Assembly: GCA_947303185.1 (NCBI GenBank)
Contig: CAMYXF010000009.1
Span: 38,726-102,725 of the forward strand
DNA from: an uncultured Clostridia bacterium
GTDB lineage: Bacteria > Bacillota > Clostridia > Saccharofermentanales > Saccharofermentanaceae
DNA length: 64,000 nucleotides
Direction: 5' to 3'
Both the position numbers and the translations under genes were made by a program. A model generated the notes under the pieces. It worked only from the letters and a program-made list of their open reading frames with translations. It did not search any database and had not been told where the DNA came from. Shown here piece by piece: positions 35,850 through 45,013 of the stretch. Within the stretch, counting starts at the first letter, position 1; each line of letters opens with the position of its first letter.

Positions 35850-36883
35850 TGTCGGTAAGTACGGTTAATGCGGAATCCCCCCTGAAGAAGGGGGGCTTTC
35901 CGGTAAAATTCATAGGAGTGATCCTGTTCTCCGTCGTTGGTTTTGTATTTGCAATACTGGCGAATGTATTTATCCCGCAGGTTTCAGAAGGCGTGAAGTT
36001 TGAAGATCACATCATCGGTTCGTATGCGGTTAACATGAATGGAGCTTACAGGATAGTTGTTGCTCTGCTCGCTGTTTTTTATCTGGGTTTAGGTATTTTT
36101 TCTGGCTTTGATAAAGAAAGACGTAAGAAATACAGACACCGTGCCAAATTCAGATTTGCAGTCGGAATCGCTTTGGCATTGTGGGACCTTCTTGGAACAA
36201 AACTTCAGGTCCTGCCTCAGCCGTTTTTTCCCGGCCCTGCAGGCATTCTCGAAGCTTTCCTTATCGAGAGCGATTACATTCTGGAGAATACTTTATACTC
36301 ACTCAGATTATTTTCCTGGGGATTTGTTCTCGGAGTGATAGTCGGCGTGGGAACGGGAATCCTGATCGGCTGGTTTCCGAAAGTTTTCTACTGGGTCTCA
36401 CCTGTACTTAATGTCACAGGAGTTATTCCTGCAGTTGCATGGATGCCTTTTGCACTTACGTTATTTCCTACACCGTTCGCGGCAGCAGTATTTCTTATTG
36501 TCATCTGCGTATGGTTCCCGGTTGCTTCGCTTACGGCTTCAGGTGTTCAAAGCACGCCGAAGGCTCTGTTTGAGGCGGCAAGGACACTCGGCGGAAACAC
36601 AGCATATCTTGTATTCCATGTAGCTGTTCCGCACGCGATGCCACAGATCTTTACAGGTATCAATACTGCAAGTGCCTTTGCATTTACGACTCTTGTAATG
36701 GCAGAGATGATGGGTCAGCCCGGCGGTTTGGGATACTACATAAATGCCTCTAAGGTATGGAGTGCATATTATAAGGTCTTTGCGGCGATCATTGTAATGG
36801 CGATATTGTTCAGCCTGATATCAAAGATAGTCAGTCTGGTCGAATCACGTGTTCTCCGCTGGCAAAGGGGGCTTTTAAAATGA
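35849..36883 (+). CDS. SsuC/TauC-type ABC permease with extra N-terminal helices
   Basis: 344 residues, longer than the usual 250-270. Two additional hydrophobic helices (about 22-45 and 65-90) precede the standard six-helix permease domain, which has the importer loop EAARTLGGNTAYLVFHVAVP. The start overlaps the binding-protein stop (TGATG). It should import the ligand of the preceding lipoprotein. Confidence 0.9.
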   Translation: MSVSTVNAESPLKKGGFPVKFIGVILFSVVGFVFAILANVFIPQVSEGVKFEDHIIGSYAVNMNGAYRIVVALLAVFYLGLGIFSGFDKERRKKYRHRAKFRFAVGIALALWDLLGTKLQVLPQPFFPGPAGILEAFLIESDYILENTLYSLRLFSWGFVLGVIVGVGTGILIGWFPKVFYWVSPVLNVTGVIPAVAWMPFALTLFPTPFAAAVFLIVICVWFPVASLTASGVQSTPKALFEAARTLGGNTAYLVFHVAVPHAMPQIFTGINTASAFAFTTLVMAEMMGQPGGLGYYINASKVWSAYYKVFAAIIVMAILFSLISKIVSLVESRVLRWQRGLLK

Positions 36884-37662
36884 GTAATGATGTGATCCTT
36901 GAAATCAAAAACATTAACCGTACATATAAGGATGAAGACAGTATCATCAATGCATTAAGCGATATTAATCTCACCGTCCGAAAAGGGGAGTTTATCTCGA
37001 TCATCGGATCATCCGGATGCGGAAAGACAACTTTGCTGCGCCTTATTGCAGGCCTCGATAAACCTCAGTCAGGAGAACTGCTGCTTAACGGCAACCGCAT
37101 CACTGAACCCTCGCCTTCCAGAGGATATGTATTTCAGCAGGGAAGCCTTTTTCAATGGCTTACCGTTGAACAGAATATCGCAGCCGGGCTTAAAGCCAGA
37201 CATGTGTATTCACAAAACAAGGATAAGATCGCTGAATACATTTCTCTTATCGGTCTTGAAGGATTCGAAAAAGCGTATCCTCATCAGATCAGCGGAGGCA
37301 TGGCCCAAAGAGTTGCAATAGCAAGATCGCTTATCAATGATCCGGAACTCCTGTTACTTGATGAACCGATGGGAGCGCTTGATTCTTTTACGCGTGCAGA
37401 TATTCAGGACAAGCTTCTGGAGATCAGGAAAACCCAGGATGCAACGATGATCCTCGTAACCCATGATGTGGATGAAGCAATATATCTGTCGGACAGGATC
37501 GTGATAATGACTCCCAGACCGGGCAAGATCAGCGAGATCATTGATGTTGATCTTCCGCATCCGAGACACAGAGGCGGCACGAGATTTTTCGATATCCGCA
37601 ACAGATTGTTGGAGAAATTCCACATGGCAACAGCTACACCTGAACCCGAATTCATAATCTGA
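36880..37662 (+). CDS. SsuB/TauB-type ABC ATPase
   Basis: 260 residues. Walker A GSSGCGKTT, signature ISGGMAQRVAIARSL, Walker B LLLLDEPMGALDSFTR and switch His in VTHDVDEAI are all present, matching sulfonate/nitrate/taurine importer ATPases. It overlaps the permease gene by four bases. It completes the importer of the rightward sulfur operon. Confidence 0.93.
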   Translation: MSNDVILEIKNINRTYKDEDSIINALSDINLTVRKGEFISIIGSSGCGKTTLLRLIAGLDKPQSGELLLNGNRITEPSPSRGYVFQQGSLFQWLTVEQNIAAGLKARHVYSQNKDKIAEYISLIGLEGFEKAYPHQISGGMAQRVAIARSLINDPELLLLDEPMGALDSFTRADIQDKLLEIRKTQDATMILVTHDVDEAIYLSDRIVIMTPRPGKISEIIDVDLPHPRHRGGTRFFDIRNRLLEKFHMATATPEPEFII

Positions 37663-37678
37663 GAAAGGCGGCATTCAA

Positions 37679-37840
37679 ATGAGCAGAGAAACTAGTCAAA
37701 ACAAAGATGAAAATTTGGAAGCAGCATTGATCGAGGTAAGAAAACTCTTAGGTGAAATCAAATACGGTTCTGTAACACTCGTTGTGCAGGACGGCGTAGT
37801 TGTTCAGATAGAAAGACAGGAAAAAATAAGACTTAAGTAA
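37679..37840 (+). CDS. yezD: YezD-family small protein (DUF2292)
   Basis: 53 residues. The core LLGEIKYGSVTLVVQDGVVVQIERQEKIRLK is the defining YezD/DUF2292 pattern (quoted in parts: EIKYGSVTL, QDGVVVQIE, EKIRL). These small proteins are commonly found in sulfur-assimilation operons; their role is unknown. AAAGGCGG lies upstream and the gene sits 16 bases after the importer ATPase and 14 before metY, which strongly supports the sulfur reading of the operon. Confidence 0.88.
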   Translation: MSRETSQNKDENLEAALIEVRKLLGEIKYGSVTLVVQDGVVVQIERQEKIRLK

Positions 37841-37854
37841 GAGGAGAAAACAAC

Positions 37855-39150
37855 ATGGCAGATTTTGATACATTAAGAATAAGAGCAGGATATAATTCGG
37901 CAGAACATAATTACGCGGTAAATGTTCCGATCTATCAGACAGCTTCATTTGACCTGGGCAGCATTGAGCGCGCCAAGAATTTATGGTCATTTGAAGAGGC
38001 AGCCGGAATTTATACAAGAGTCGGAAATCCGACAGTTGCAGTGCTGGAAGAGCGTATAGCTGCTCTTGACGGAGCACATGCGGCGATTGCATTGGCTTCA
38101 GGAATGGCAGCGATCTCTTTTACGATCCTTGCCCTTACAGAAGGAGGTGGAAACATTGTCACTTCGCAGTCACTTTATGGCGGCAGTGAAGATTCATTCT
38201 CGCACTTCTTTCCCAGATTCGGTGCAAACATTAAGTTTGTAAAAGACCGTTTCGATATTGCTTCTTTCGAAGCAGAAATCGATGAGAAGACACGCGGTAT
38301 TTATATTGAGACGATCAGTAATCCCAACGCTGAACTTTACGATATCGAAGCACTTGCAGAGCTTGCTCATAAGCATGAGATCCCGTTGATCGTTGATAAT
38401 ACAGTTGCAACACCATACCTTTTGAATCCTATCAAGCATGGCGCAGATATCGTTATCTATTCTGCGACAAAGGGTCTCGGAGGTCACGGTAATACAATTG
38501 CAGGATTGGTCCTTGAGAGCGGTAATTTCCAATACAGCAGGGAAAAGTATCCTCAGTTCTACGCGAAGTCTTATAAGATCAGAACGAAATCAGGTGAGGC
38601 CCGTTCTCCTTACGAGATCGATAACAAAGGACCGCTTCTCATTCATCTCAGAGCGTTCTATCTCGAGTTTATCGGAGCGGCAATCAGTCCGTTCGATGCT
38701 TTCCTTATTCTTCAGGGAGTCGATACGATCTCAGAGCGCTTAAACAAGCAGGTCAGAAACGCTGAGAAGATCGTTAAGTACTTAGATCAGAGAAAAGAAG
38801 TAGCTTGGGTTAAGCATCCCAGCAGTTCAAACAGCCCGTTCAAGGCTTTAGCAGAGAAGTATTTCCCTAAGGGTGCAGGTGCGCTCCTCTCGTTCGGTTT
38901 TACGGGTACGGAAGAACAGCTGGACAAATTCATTCAGCATCTGAAATTCTATTCATATCACGTAAATATCGGTGATGTCCGCTCCTTGATCGTAAATTCA
39001 CCTAAGACAACACATGCAGAACTTGATGAGACACATCTGAAGAAGGCCGGAATTGAGACAAATACAGTCCGAATTTCAGCCGGCTTGGAGAGTTCAGATG
39101 ATCTTATCGCTGATTTAGAGGATGCTTTCAATTATGTCTTCGGTCAGTAA
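37855..39150 (+). CDS. metY: O-acetylhomoserine sulfhydrylase / aminocarboxypropyltransferase
   Basis: 431 residues, usual length. It is a PLP enzyme of the Cys/Met fold-type I family, with the PLP Lys in YSATKGLGGHG and typical RAGYNSAEHNYAVNVPIYQTAS, YTRVGNPTVAVLEERIAALDG and VRISAGLESSDDLIADLE. MetY joins O-acetylhomoserine with sulfide to homocysteine, or with methanethiol to give methionine directly. The second reaction would consume the expected product of a methylthio-alkane reductase. AAGAGGAG precedes the ATG. Confidence 0.95.
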   Translation: MADFDTLRIRAGYNSAEHNYAVNVPIYQTASFDLGSIERAKNLWSFEEAAGIYTRVGNPTVAVLEERIAALDGAHAAIALASGMAAISFTILALTEGGGNIVTSQSLYGGSEDSFSHFFPRFGANIKFVKDRFDIASFEAEIDEKTRGIYIETISNPNAELYDIEALAELAHKHEIPLIVDNTVATPYLLNPIKHGADIVIYSATKGLGGHGNTIAGLVLESGNFQYSREKYPQFYAKSYKIRTKSGEARSPYEIDNKGPLLIHLRAFYLEFIGAAISPFDAFLILQGVDTISERLNKQVRNAEKIVKYLDQRKEVAWVKHPSSSNSPFKALAEKYFPKGAGALLSFGFTGTEEQLDKFIQHLKFYSYHVNIGDVRSLIVNSPKTTHAELDETHLKKAGIETNTVRISAGLESSDDLIADLEDAFNYVFGQ

Positions 39151-39634
39151 GATAACCATATCAAATGCGTCCCTCGCGGATGTTGATGAACTTCATAACA
39201 TTGAGATTTTATCTTTCCCGTCTGCACAGGCAGCCGGGAAAGATGCTTTTATATATCGTCTGACTGAATTCCCCCAGTGGTTTTACAAGGCTGAGATAGA
39301 CGGGAAGATAGTCGGCTTGGTTAACGGAAGCTCATCTACTCATGAATTCATAACAGATGATCTCTATCTGGTCGAAGGCGGATTTGATGAAGGCGGAGAT
39401 TATCTTCTTATCTACGGACTGGCGGTGCATCCCGATTTCAGAAAGCACGGTATTGCCCATGAGCTTCTCTCGCATATCCTGTGCGCAGCAAAAGCCAGAG
39501 ATAAAAAGAGGGCATCACTAACATGCAAAGAACAACTGATTGGTTTTTATGAGAGCTTCGGTTTTAAGAACCACGGTATTTCAGAATCCGTAATAGGTGA
39601 TGTAGTAAGCTACGACATGGAAATTGATCTGTGA
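39134..39634 (+). CDS. GNAT-family N-acetyltransferase
   Basis: About 166 residues from the ATG at 39134; an in-frame ATG at 39122 has no room for a ribosome site. The frame overlaps the end of metY. GNAT motifs are ISNASLADVDELHNIE, YGLAVHPDFRKHGIAHELLSH (motif A) and GFYESFGFKNHG (motif B). It resembles serotonin-acetyltransferase-type amine acetyltransferases. Being coupled to metY, it may acetylate a sulfur amino acid or amine, but that is inference. Confidence 0.82.
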   Translation: MSSVSKITISNASLADVDELHNIEILSFPSAQAAGKDAFIYRLTEFPQWFYKAEIDGKIVGLVNGSSSTHEFITDDLYLVEGGFDEGGDYLLIYGLAVHPDFRKHGIAHELLSHILCAAKARDKKRASLTCKEQLIGFYESFGFKNHGISESVIGDVVSYDMEIDL

Positions 39635-39724
39635 GTCTTATTCTTGTGAGAATGAAACTGAATGGTGCTGTCTCAAAAAGGCCTGCTGTTCCTTTCCCCC
39701 ACACACTGCTTTCGTGCCAGTCAC

Positions 39725-39803
39725 GTTTTTATACTTGGACGTGCGAAAAACACCCTCTCAAGTATAAAAATACAGAAATTTTATACTTGAGGACACGTTT
39801 TTC
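39725..39803. repeat. Palindromic intergenic repeat with three copies of one arm
   Basis: TTTTTATACTTG (39726-39737), its reverse complement CAAGTATAAAAA (39759-39770) and a second forward copy TTTTATACTTG (39779-39789) occur within 65 bases, each forward copy next to a CACGTTTTT-like string. No coding frame is supported. The rest of the 39635-40064 gap holds only the hairpin at 39862. Confidence 0.5.
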
Positions 39804-39861
39804 GGGGTGCGAAGTACAAAATTGCCAGAACATTAAAACTAAATATCTTCAGGCAAAATAA

Positions 39862-39892
39862 AAGAGGGTATCTCAATTTGAGACACCCTCTT
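39862..39892 (+). terminator. Hairpin after the sulfur operon
   Basis: AAGAGGGTATCTCA pairs with TGAGACACCCTCTT around a three-base loop, an almost perfect 14 bp stem. There is no clear T-run, so termination efficiency is uncertain. It shares its core with hairpins at 15256 and 23681. Confidence 0.55.
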
Positions 39893-40064
39893 AACTGCTT
39901 TAAGATGTTGCAATACTTGACATAGCAGCCTTACTTGGATATAAACATATTCACATGGTAGGTATATATGGCTATAGCATGGGAAATCAGTTGAAGCAAG
40001 GGCGGGAAAACCTTATACGTCTTTGAGAAGACCCGAATTATACGAATAACCAAATGGGAGATAA

Positions 40065-40664
40065 ATGATGATCACCAGAGATAAAGCATTTGAATTACTA
40101 AAGAAATACAATAAGGATCCGTTCCACATCCAGCATGCACTTACGGTCGAACTCGTTATGCAGTGGTATGCAAAAGAACTGGGATATGCTGATGATTCCG
40201 TATATTGGGGAATCGTAGGACTTCTGCATGATATAGATTTCGAGATCTATCCTGAGGAACACTGTCTCAAGGCTCCTGAATTATTAAGAGACGGCGGAGT
40301 AAGTGAAGACATCATTCACGCAGTCTGCTCTCACGGGTATGGAATTACAGTCGGATGCGGCGTAACGATCGATGTTGAACCTGTTCACGAAATGGAGAAA
40401 GTCTTATTCGCGGCCGATGAACTTACCGGACTTATCGGAGCAGCCGCTCTTATGAGACCATCGAAAAGCACGAAGGACATGGAACTTAAATCCCTGAAGA
40501 AGAAATACAAGAGCAAGGGATTTGCAGCAGGCTGTTCCAGAGAAGTAATAGAGCGCGGTGCAGTTCAGTTGGGCTGGGAACTTGATAAGCTTCTAACCAT
40601 GACTTTGCAGGCGATGGCTGATACGGAAGATGAATTGAATTCCAGATTGGCAGAAGTCTTATGA
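40065..40664 (+). CDS. HD-domain hydrolase
   Basis: 199 residues. The HD signature is seen as HIQHALTVELVMQWYAKELG (first His), GIVGLLHDIDFE (His-Asp pair), a later His in AVCSHGYG and Asp in AADELTGLIGAA. This is the single-domain HD phosphohydrolase type often annotated as hydrolase; the substrate is unknown. GGGAG lies upstream; either of two adjacent ATG codons could be used. It overlaps the next gene by four bases. Confidence 0.85.
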   Translation: MMITRDKAFELLKKYNKDPFHIQHALTVELVMQWYAKELGYADDSVYWGIVGLLHDIDFEIYPEEHCLKAPELLRDGGVSEDIIHAVCSHGYGITVGCGVTIDVEPVHEMEKVLFAADELTGLIGAAALMRPSKSTKDMELKSLKKKYKSKGFAAGCSREVIERGAVQLGWELDKLLTMTLQAMADTEDELNSRLAEVL

Positions 40665-40882
40665 AATCCATCTTGATCAAAGATACGACCCGTGAAGAGC
40701 GCGAAGCGATCGTAAGAGCTTCTCTCGACTGTGGCGGCGGTTGTGAGAATTGTTCCTCATGCTGGTTGGGAGGAGGTTCTCCGTGGGATATCTATCAGGA
40801 CTATATTGATGGCAAGCGCGAGATCAAAGAGATCAACATGGGATACATGGAAGAATACCGCCAGAACAGACAGATTACCTGA
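40661..40882 (+). CDS. Small Cys-rich protein, paralogue of its neighbour
   Basis: 73 residues. The pattern is T-R-E-E-R, then Cys-rich CGGGCENCSSC, then W-x-I-Y-x-D-Y-I-D-G-K-R. The next gene repeats this layout, so the two are tandem paralogues. The four cysteines could bind a metal or an Fe-S cluster. Its start overlaps the HD hydrolase stop. Confidence 0.7.
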   Translation: MKSILIKDTTREEREAIVRASLDCGGGCENCSSCWLGGGSPWDIYQDYIDGKREIKEINMGYMEEYRQNRQIT

Positions 40883-40893
40883 GGATATAGCAA

Positions 40894-41097
40894 GTGAATA
40901 TTGCACCTGATATTATTAGTTCTACAGAAGAGGAACGAAGATCGTATATCAGAAACAGATTTCCATGTATCGCCGACTGCGATATGTGCGGGCTGTGCAA
41001 AGTGTTTCACGGAAAAGATCCGGAAGCAGCTTATGATGATTACATCCTTGGAAAGCGTTCCTTTATAGAAGTATCAGGGGATTATCAAGCACAATGA
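40894..41097 (+). CDS. Small Cys-rich protein, paralogue of its neighbour
   Basis: 67 residues with a GTG start. It shares EEERRSYIRNRF, a CIADCDMCGLC cluster and YDDYILGKRSFIE with the preceding gene. It overlaps the following YcaQ-like gene by four bases, so the run HD hydrolase, Cys-rich 1, Cys-rich 2, YcaQ-like is one operon. I do not recognise the family. Confidence 0.65.
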   Translation: MNIAPDIISSTEEERRSYIRNRFPCIADCDMCGLCKVFHGKDPEAAYDDYILGKRSFIEVSGDYQAQ

Positions 41098-42305
41098 CGG
41101 ACGCGATTACTAAAAAGCAGGCAAGACAGTTTATCCTGGCAAAACAGGGGCTGATAGGAACTTACCGTTTCACTGGAAAACAAGGTGCTTATGATTATGT
41201 CCGTCAGGCCGGCTGCATCCAATATGATCCTGTTGATGTCTGCGGTAAAAATGCCGAACTGACGCTTCAGTCACGCATCAAAAATTTCAAAAAATCTATG
41301 CTTGCCGATTTGCTGTATAAGGACCGTTTGCTTGTTGATTATGCAGATAAGGAACTATCTATCTGGCCTGTTGAAGACTGGCCTTATTTCTCGTCTTACA
41401 GGGAACGCAGCCGTAAGTTGGGAAAGACTTTTAAAGGGTTAGCCAAATTGAGAAAACAGGCTGTTTCATACATTGAGGAAAATGGTCCTGTAACGAGTGA
41501 TACGTTACCGGTTGAAGGTGAGATATTCTGGCATTCTTCGATGCATTGGAGCGGTAACTGGGATAAGAAATCTCCGGCTGCAAGATCTGTTCTGGAGCAG
41601 TTATACACGGATGGAGAACTTGTTATTCATCATAAAAAGGGAAGCCGCAAATACTACGATTTATCATGTAAATATATTCCTCTAAATATTCTGGAAGCAG
41701 ATAATCCTTGTAAGGATGAAGACAGTTTTGCTGCCTGGCGTCTGCTAAGAAGAATTGGTGCAGTAGGGCTCCTTTGGGATAAAAACAGTACAGCTTTGCT
41801 TGGCCTTTACATTAACGCAGATACACGGAAAAGATTATTATCCATATTGGCAAAAGAAGGAAAGATATGTTCCGTGATGGTGGAGGGTATTAAGCAGTCG
41901 TTTTATTACCGTTCTGAAGATAGCGGACTGTTGGATGCGATAGTGGAAGGAACTGCCGATCTTAAACCCAGAATGTCATTTATTGCTCCTTTGGATCCGC
42001 TGATGTGGGATAAGGCATTGGTTAATTCTTTGTGGGATTATCAATACACTTGGGAGATATATACTCCTGCTGCAAAGCGGAAGTATGCATACTATACTTT
42101 GCCCATTCTTTACGGAGATATATTTGTCGGAAGGACTTATGTTGTTCCGGATAAAGAAAGATCCATTCTCATGGTAAAGGGTCTTTGGTGGGAACCTGGT
42201 GTCAGACAATCAAAGAAAATGAAATCAGCATTAGAAAAGACACTTAATGCATTCAGCAGGTTTAACGATTGCAACGGTTTTGAAATAAGTATCGATCAGA
42301 CTTAA
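41094..42305 (+). CDS. YcaQ/AlkX-family winged-helix DNA glycosylase-like protein
   Basis: 403 residues. The N-terminal part ARQFILAKQGL...VRQAGCIQYDPVDV matches the winged-helix DUF1006/YcaQ family, and QYD in it matches the catalytic QxD motif of YcaQ, which unhooks DNA crosslinks. Later family features are DWPYFSSYRER, LYTDGELVIHHKKGSRKYYDL, FIAPLDPLMWD. A DNA-repair role for bulky or crosslinked adducts is likely. It converges with gshA, overlapping it by four bases. Confidence 0.85.
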   Translation: MTDAITKKQARQFILAKQGLIGTYRFTGKQGAYDYVRQAGCIQYDPVDVCGKNAELTLQSRIKNFKKSMLADLLYKDRLLVDYADKELSIWPVEDWPYFSSYRERSRKLGKTFKGLAKLRKQAVSYIEENGPVTSDTLPVEGEIFWHSSMHWSGNWDKKSPAARSVLEQLYTDGELVIHHKKGSRKYYDLSCKYIPLNILEADNPCKDEDSFAAWRLLRRIGAVGLLWDKNSTALLGLYINADTRKRLLSILAKEGKICSVMVEGIKQSFYYRSEDSGLLDAIVEGTADLKPRMSFIAPLDPLMWDKALVNSLWDYQYTWEIYTPAAKRKYAYYTLPILYGDIFVGRTYVVPDKERSILMVKGLWWEPGVRQSKKMKSALEKTLNAFSRFNDCNGFEISIDQT

Positions 42306-43591
42306 AGAGCAGCCTTAACTGTTTTAAGACCATTGCCAAGGAAATCGCTGCCGTACTCTTCCAAAACGCGTTCGGCGTATCTCTTCCCGCTGCCATCGAT
42401 CTTGCTTCTCTGATAAGCGATCACATTTGCTGTTTCTTTGTTTTCTGCAACAGTAAAGTGTGATTCTAATGATTTGTAGAATTCTTCTATGTTTCCTAAT
42501 AACTCCAGAGAGGCTTCCCTTAAAGTTATAAATCTTCCGTCACTTAACATTATGCGGTTGGTATCAAGATCAAAGTGAGCGGCATTCTTGAAGTTGATGG
42601 CACTCTTTATCTGACGGTCTTCACCCAATGATTCTGCAGGCTTTGAAGCTTCGTAGAGCGAGAGCAGACGTATGAATTTAAGATCACGGATGTCGAGTCC
42701 ACCATATGCGTAGGGATTAATATCCACATTGCGAAGCTCAATGTGACTTATTCCGTCTTCTTCCAGTTTTTCAAGCGAATTTACTCCTTTGGGTTTGATC
42801 CTTACAGGATAGTAAAGTTCTGTCTGTGAAGTGATCAGACCCTCGTTGATATATTTTCTGATGCTGTCTGCATAAGCTTTTGTGCTGTGGTAATCCAGTA
42901 CCGGAACGAAGAGATTCCAGTATCCGAGCTCACTGCATCTGACGGAGGCCATTCCCAGAAAATCCGTTTTGCCTTTTACGCCCTGTTCCAAGAAAGAACC
43001 GTCAAGTACGGGTGATGCAGATAAAAGTACATTAAGTATCCAGCCATCGTTAACGAGATTTGTAGCCAGATCAAGATAAATACTGTCTTTGTAATCCCTC
43101 AAAGACAATACAGAACCTGATGCTTTGTAGTCGGCTTCGATGAGTTCTTCGCCTAACGAGAAGTTTACGTGTATTCCGCTGAAGGTCATCTTGTATTTGC
43201 CGTACATCTTGGCAAGATAATCTCTGTAGATCGTTTTGTCATATAAAGGACCAGTGAACGTAGCTACGGGAATATCGGCTTCATCTCTTATGTAAGGAGG
43301 ATTGGAGAAATTCCATACATATTCTTTTTCCGGTAAGTTATGTAAAGTCTCACGGACGCGGCGTTCGTGGGATTCAAGTTCTTCTATGGCCGCCTCTTCG
43401 CTTTCTGATACTCCCGTGTTGATCTCCAACTGATTTTCGCAGAAATCTCTTACGATAAATTTATCGGCCGGGAAGGGGTGAGGAGTGTGCGCAAAGGTTC
43501 CGTCTCCCAGAACCCTGAGAGATTCTTTCTCTATACCGAATCCGTAATTTGTGAATTTTGAGGCCACTGCCGGATCTTTATAGTGCAACAT
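42302..43591 (-). CDS. gshA: Glutamate-cysteine ligase, GshA type
   Basis: 429 residues. Key matches to GshA/GshAB N-terminal domains are FGIEKESLRVLGDG, FCENQLEINTG, FSGIHVNFSLG, LGYWNLFVP and SHIELRNVDINPYAYGGLDI. It should join Glu and Cys through the gamma-carboxyl using ATP. It is single-domain: the ATP-grasp glutathione synthetase part of GshAB is absent. It follows a second, different ligase type after 22 bases in the same operon. Confidence 0.88.
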   Translation of the reverse strand: MLHYKDPAVASKFTNYGFGIEKESLRVLGDGTFAHTPHPFPADKFIVRDFCENQLEINTGVSESEEAAIEELESHERRVRETLHNLPEKEYVWNFSNPPYIRDEADIPVATFTGPLYDKTIYRDYLAKMYGKYKMTFSGIHVNFSLGEELIEADYKASGSVLSLRDYKDSIYLDLATNLVNDGWILNVLLSASPVLDGSFLEQGVKGKTDFLGMASVRCSELGYWNLFVPVLDYHSTKAYADSIRKYINEGLITSQTELYYPVRIKPKGVNSLEKLEEDGISHIELRNVDINPYAYGGLDIRDLKFIRLLSLYEASKPAESLGEDRQIKSAINFKNAAHFDLDTNRIMLSDGRFITLREASLELLGNIEEFYKSLESHFTVAENKETANVIAYQRSKIDGSGKRYAERVLEEYGSDFLGNGLKTVKAAL

Positions 43592-43613
43592 ATGGGACTC
43601 CTGTATCTGCAGA

Positions 43614-44993
43614 TCAGATCTCAGCGTAAGCTTTAATGATATCTGTAAATGTCTTACCTTCGGAAAGCATCTTCAGCTTGTCTTTTCCTGCCGAAGATAG
43701 TCTGTTGGCACGATCGAAAACAGGAGCCAGAAGTGCTTCTTCCCCAAATCCTCTTTCCTTAAGACCGTCTTCTGATAATTTAGTGATCTTAATGAGTAAT
43801 TCTCTTAATTTTTCGCGGTTTACAAAAGCCGGCAGTTCTTTATAACTGAACAGTTTTCTCAGTTCGTTTGCATTATAGCTGTGTCCGTAGATGACGGTGT
43901 CATTAGATAAGATCTCATCTAATTCAGGAAGCTTTGACGCCAGGCCCAGCTGGAAGGCGATTCCTGCCAGAGCTTCTTTGAAAGGCTGGGTACACATACT
44001 CCTGTATTCGATGGTTCCTCTTGCCGTAAGGTCCAGGAACTTATAAGAACGCAAAAGCTTAATGTCTTCTTCGGCATCGGGTACGAACAATGTTTTATGG
44101 TATTCGCCATTTGTATAGAATTCGCCTTCAATAAAATTTCGTGTCGCATATTCGGCGAAAGGAACCGGTCGGAAGAAGATATATCTTTTATCACGCTCTG
44201 CGCAGAAGATACTTGTTGTAGATATGTAGTCGATAAGAGCATCGATGTCGGTAATGTCAACATCGTAGATTCCAATATTGTGAGGATTGATGCCGTGCGT
44301 GCTGTATTCCCAAAGCATGTCCCGTGCAAGGAGCAGACCGGGCTCGTCTTCAGGCATGTCTGAATTTGCAAAAAGGACTGCTTTAAGCGGTTCTAAAAGT
44401 GAGAATACTCTGAGTGTTTGTGCGATATTCTCTTTTTTCACATCTAACTGAAGCTGGGTTGCACTTGCAAACGTTCCAAAGCCCGGATACTTATGAAATC
44501 CTCCGATCCTTTTCCATGCATCAGCCTTGCGGAGATATCCTTCGAGCATCTTATATCTTCCGCAGTCGATATAATCCTGTCTGCACTTTTTGTAATAAGG
44601 CTGTATGCCTAGACCTGTCAGAATGTGATTATCTTTTTCGAGTTCTCTGTTAAAGAGGCGGATGTATTCTTTGAGCCTTTCATTGACGGTGATAAGGCTC
44701 TCCTCCTTGCCGAAAGAAATCTCGAGATTGTTATATGAACAGTCAAATGAGAACAGGTCTCCGTTTTTCTCGTTCAGTGCTTCATGGTTGTAACCGCGGT
44801 TATCGAACCTTGTCTTTGTAAGATTCAATTCGGATACGATGCTGCTGAATGCCTTTCTGCTGACTGTGTGTGCTGTAGCTTCTCCCGAAAGGTTAACTAC
44901 GGGCATTTCTATTTCGACACCGACATATGTTTTTCTGTCTTCTTCGGTGGGCTTTATGTACTTGTTATAGATTAATTCTCTTATGTCTTTCAC
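43614..44993 (-). CDS. Glutamate-cysteine ligase-like enzyme, GCS2/EgtA type
   Basis: 459 residues. Features of the plant/actinobacterial GCS2 fold are YVGVEIEMPVV, DCSYNNLEISFGKEESL, GTFASATQLQLDV and GTIEYRSMCTQPF. Such enzymes make gamma-glutamylcysteine or gamma-glutamyl conjugates such as in ergothioneine synthesis (EgtA). It sits between an EgtC-like amidotransferase and a GshA-type ligase, so the two ligases may act on different acceptors. The true acceptor is unknown. Confidence 0.82.
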   Translation of the reverse strand: MKDIRELIYNKYIKPTEEDRKTYVGVEIEMPVVNLSGEATAHTVSRKAFSSIVSELNLTKTRFDNRGYNHEALNEKNGDLFSFDCSYNNLEISFGKEESLITVNERLKEYIRLFNRELEKDNHILTGLGIQPYYKKCRQDYIDCGRYKMLEGYLRKADAWKRIGGFHKYPGFGTFASATQLQLDVKKENIAQTLRVFSLLEPLKAVLFANSDMPEDEPGLLLARDMLWEYSTHGINPHNIGIYDVDITDIDALIDYISTTSIFCAERDKRYIFFRPVPFAEYATRNFIEGEFYTNGEYHKTLFVPDAEEDIKLLRSYKFLDLTARGTIEYRSMCTQPFKEALAGIAFQLGLASKLPELDEILSNDTVIYGHSYNANELRKLFSYKELPAFVNREKLRELLIKITKLSEDGLKERGFGEEALLAPVFDRANRLSSAGKDKLKMLSEGKTFTDIIKAYAEI

Positions 44994-45013
44994 GTCTTCA
45001 CCGCCTTATCAGA

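Noticed and set aside
36108..36623. Small genes overlapping the SsuC-like permease
   Set aside because: They are other-frame shadows without ribosome sites; the permease frame has clear family motifs.
39635..40064. An insertion sequence in the gap after metY
   Set aside because: There is no transposase frame or target duplication, only hairpin repeats.
42302..43591. Bifunctional GshAB
   Set aside because: The protein ends at 429 residues, with no ATP-grasp glutathione synthetase domain.
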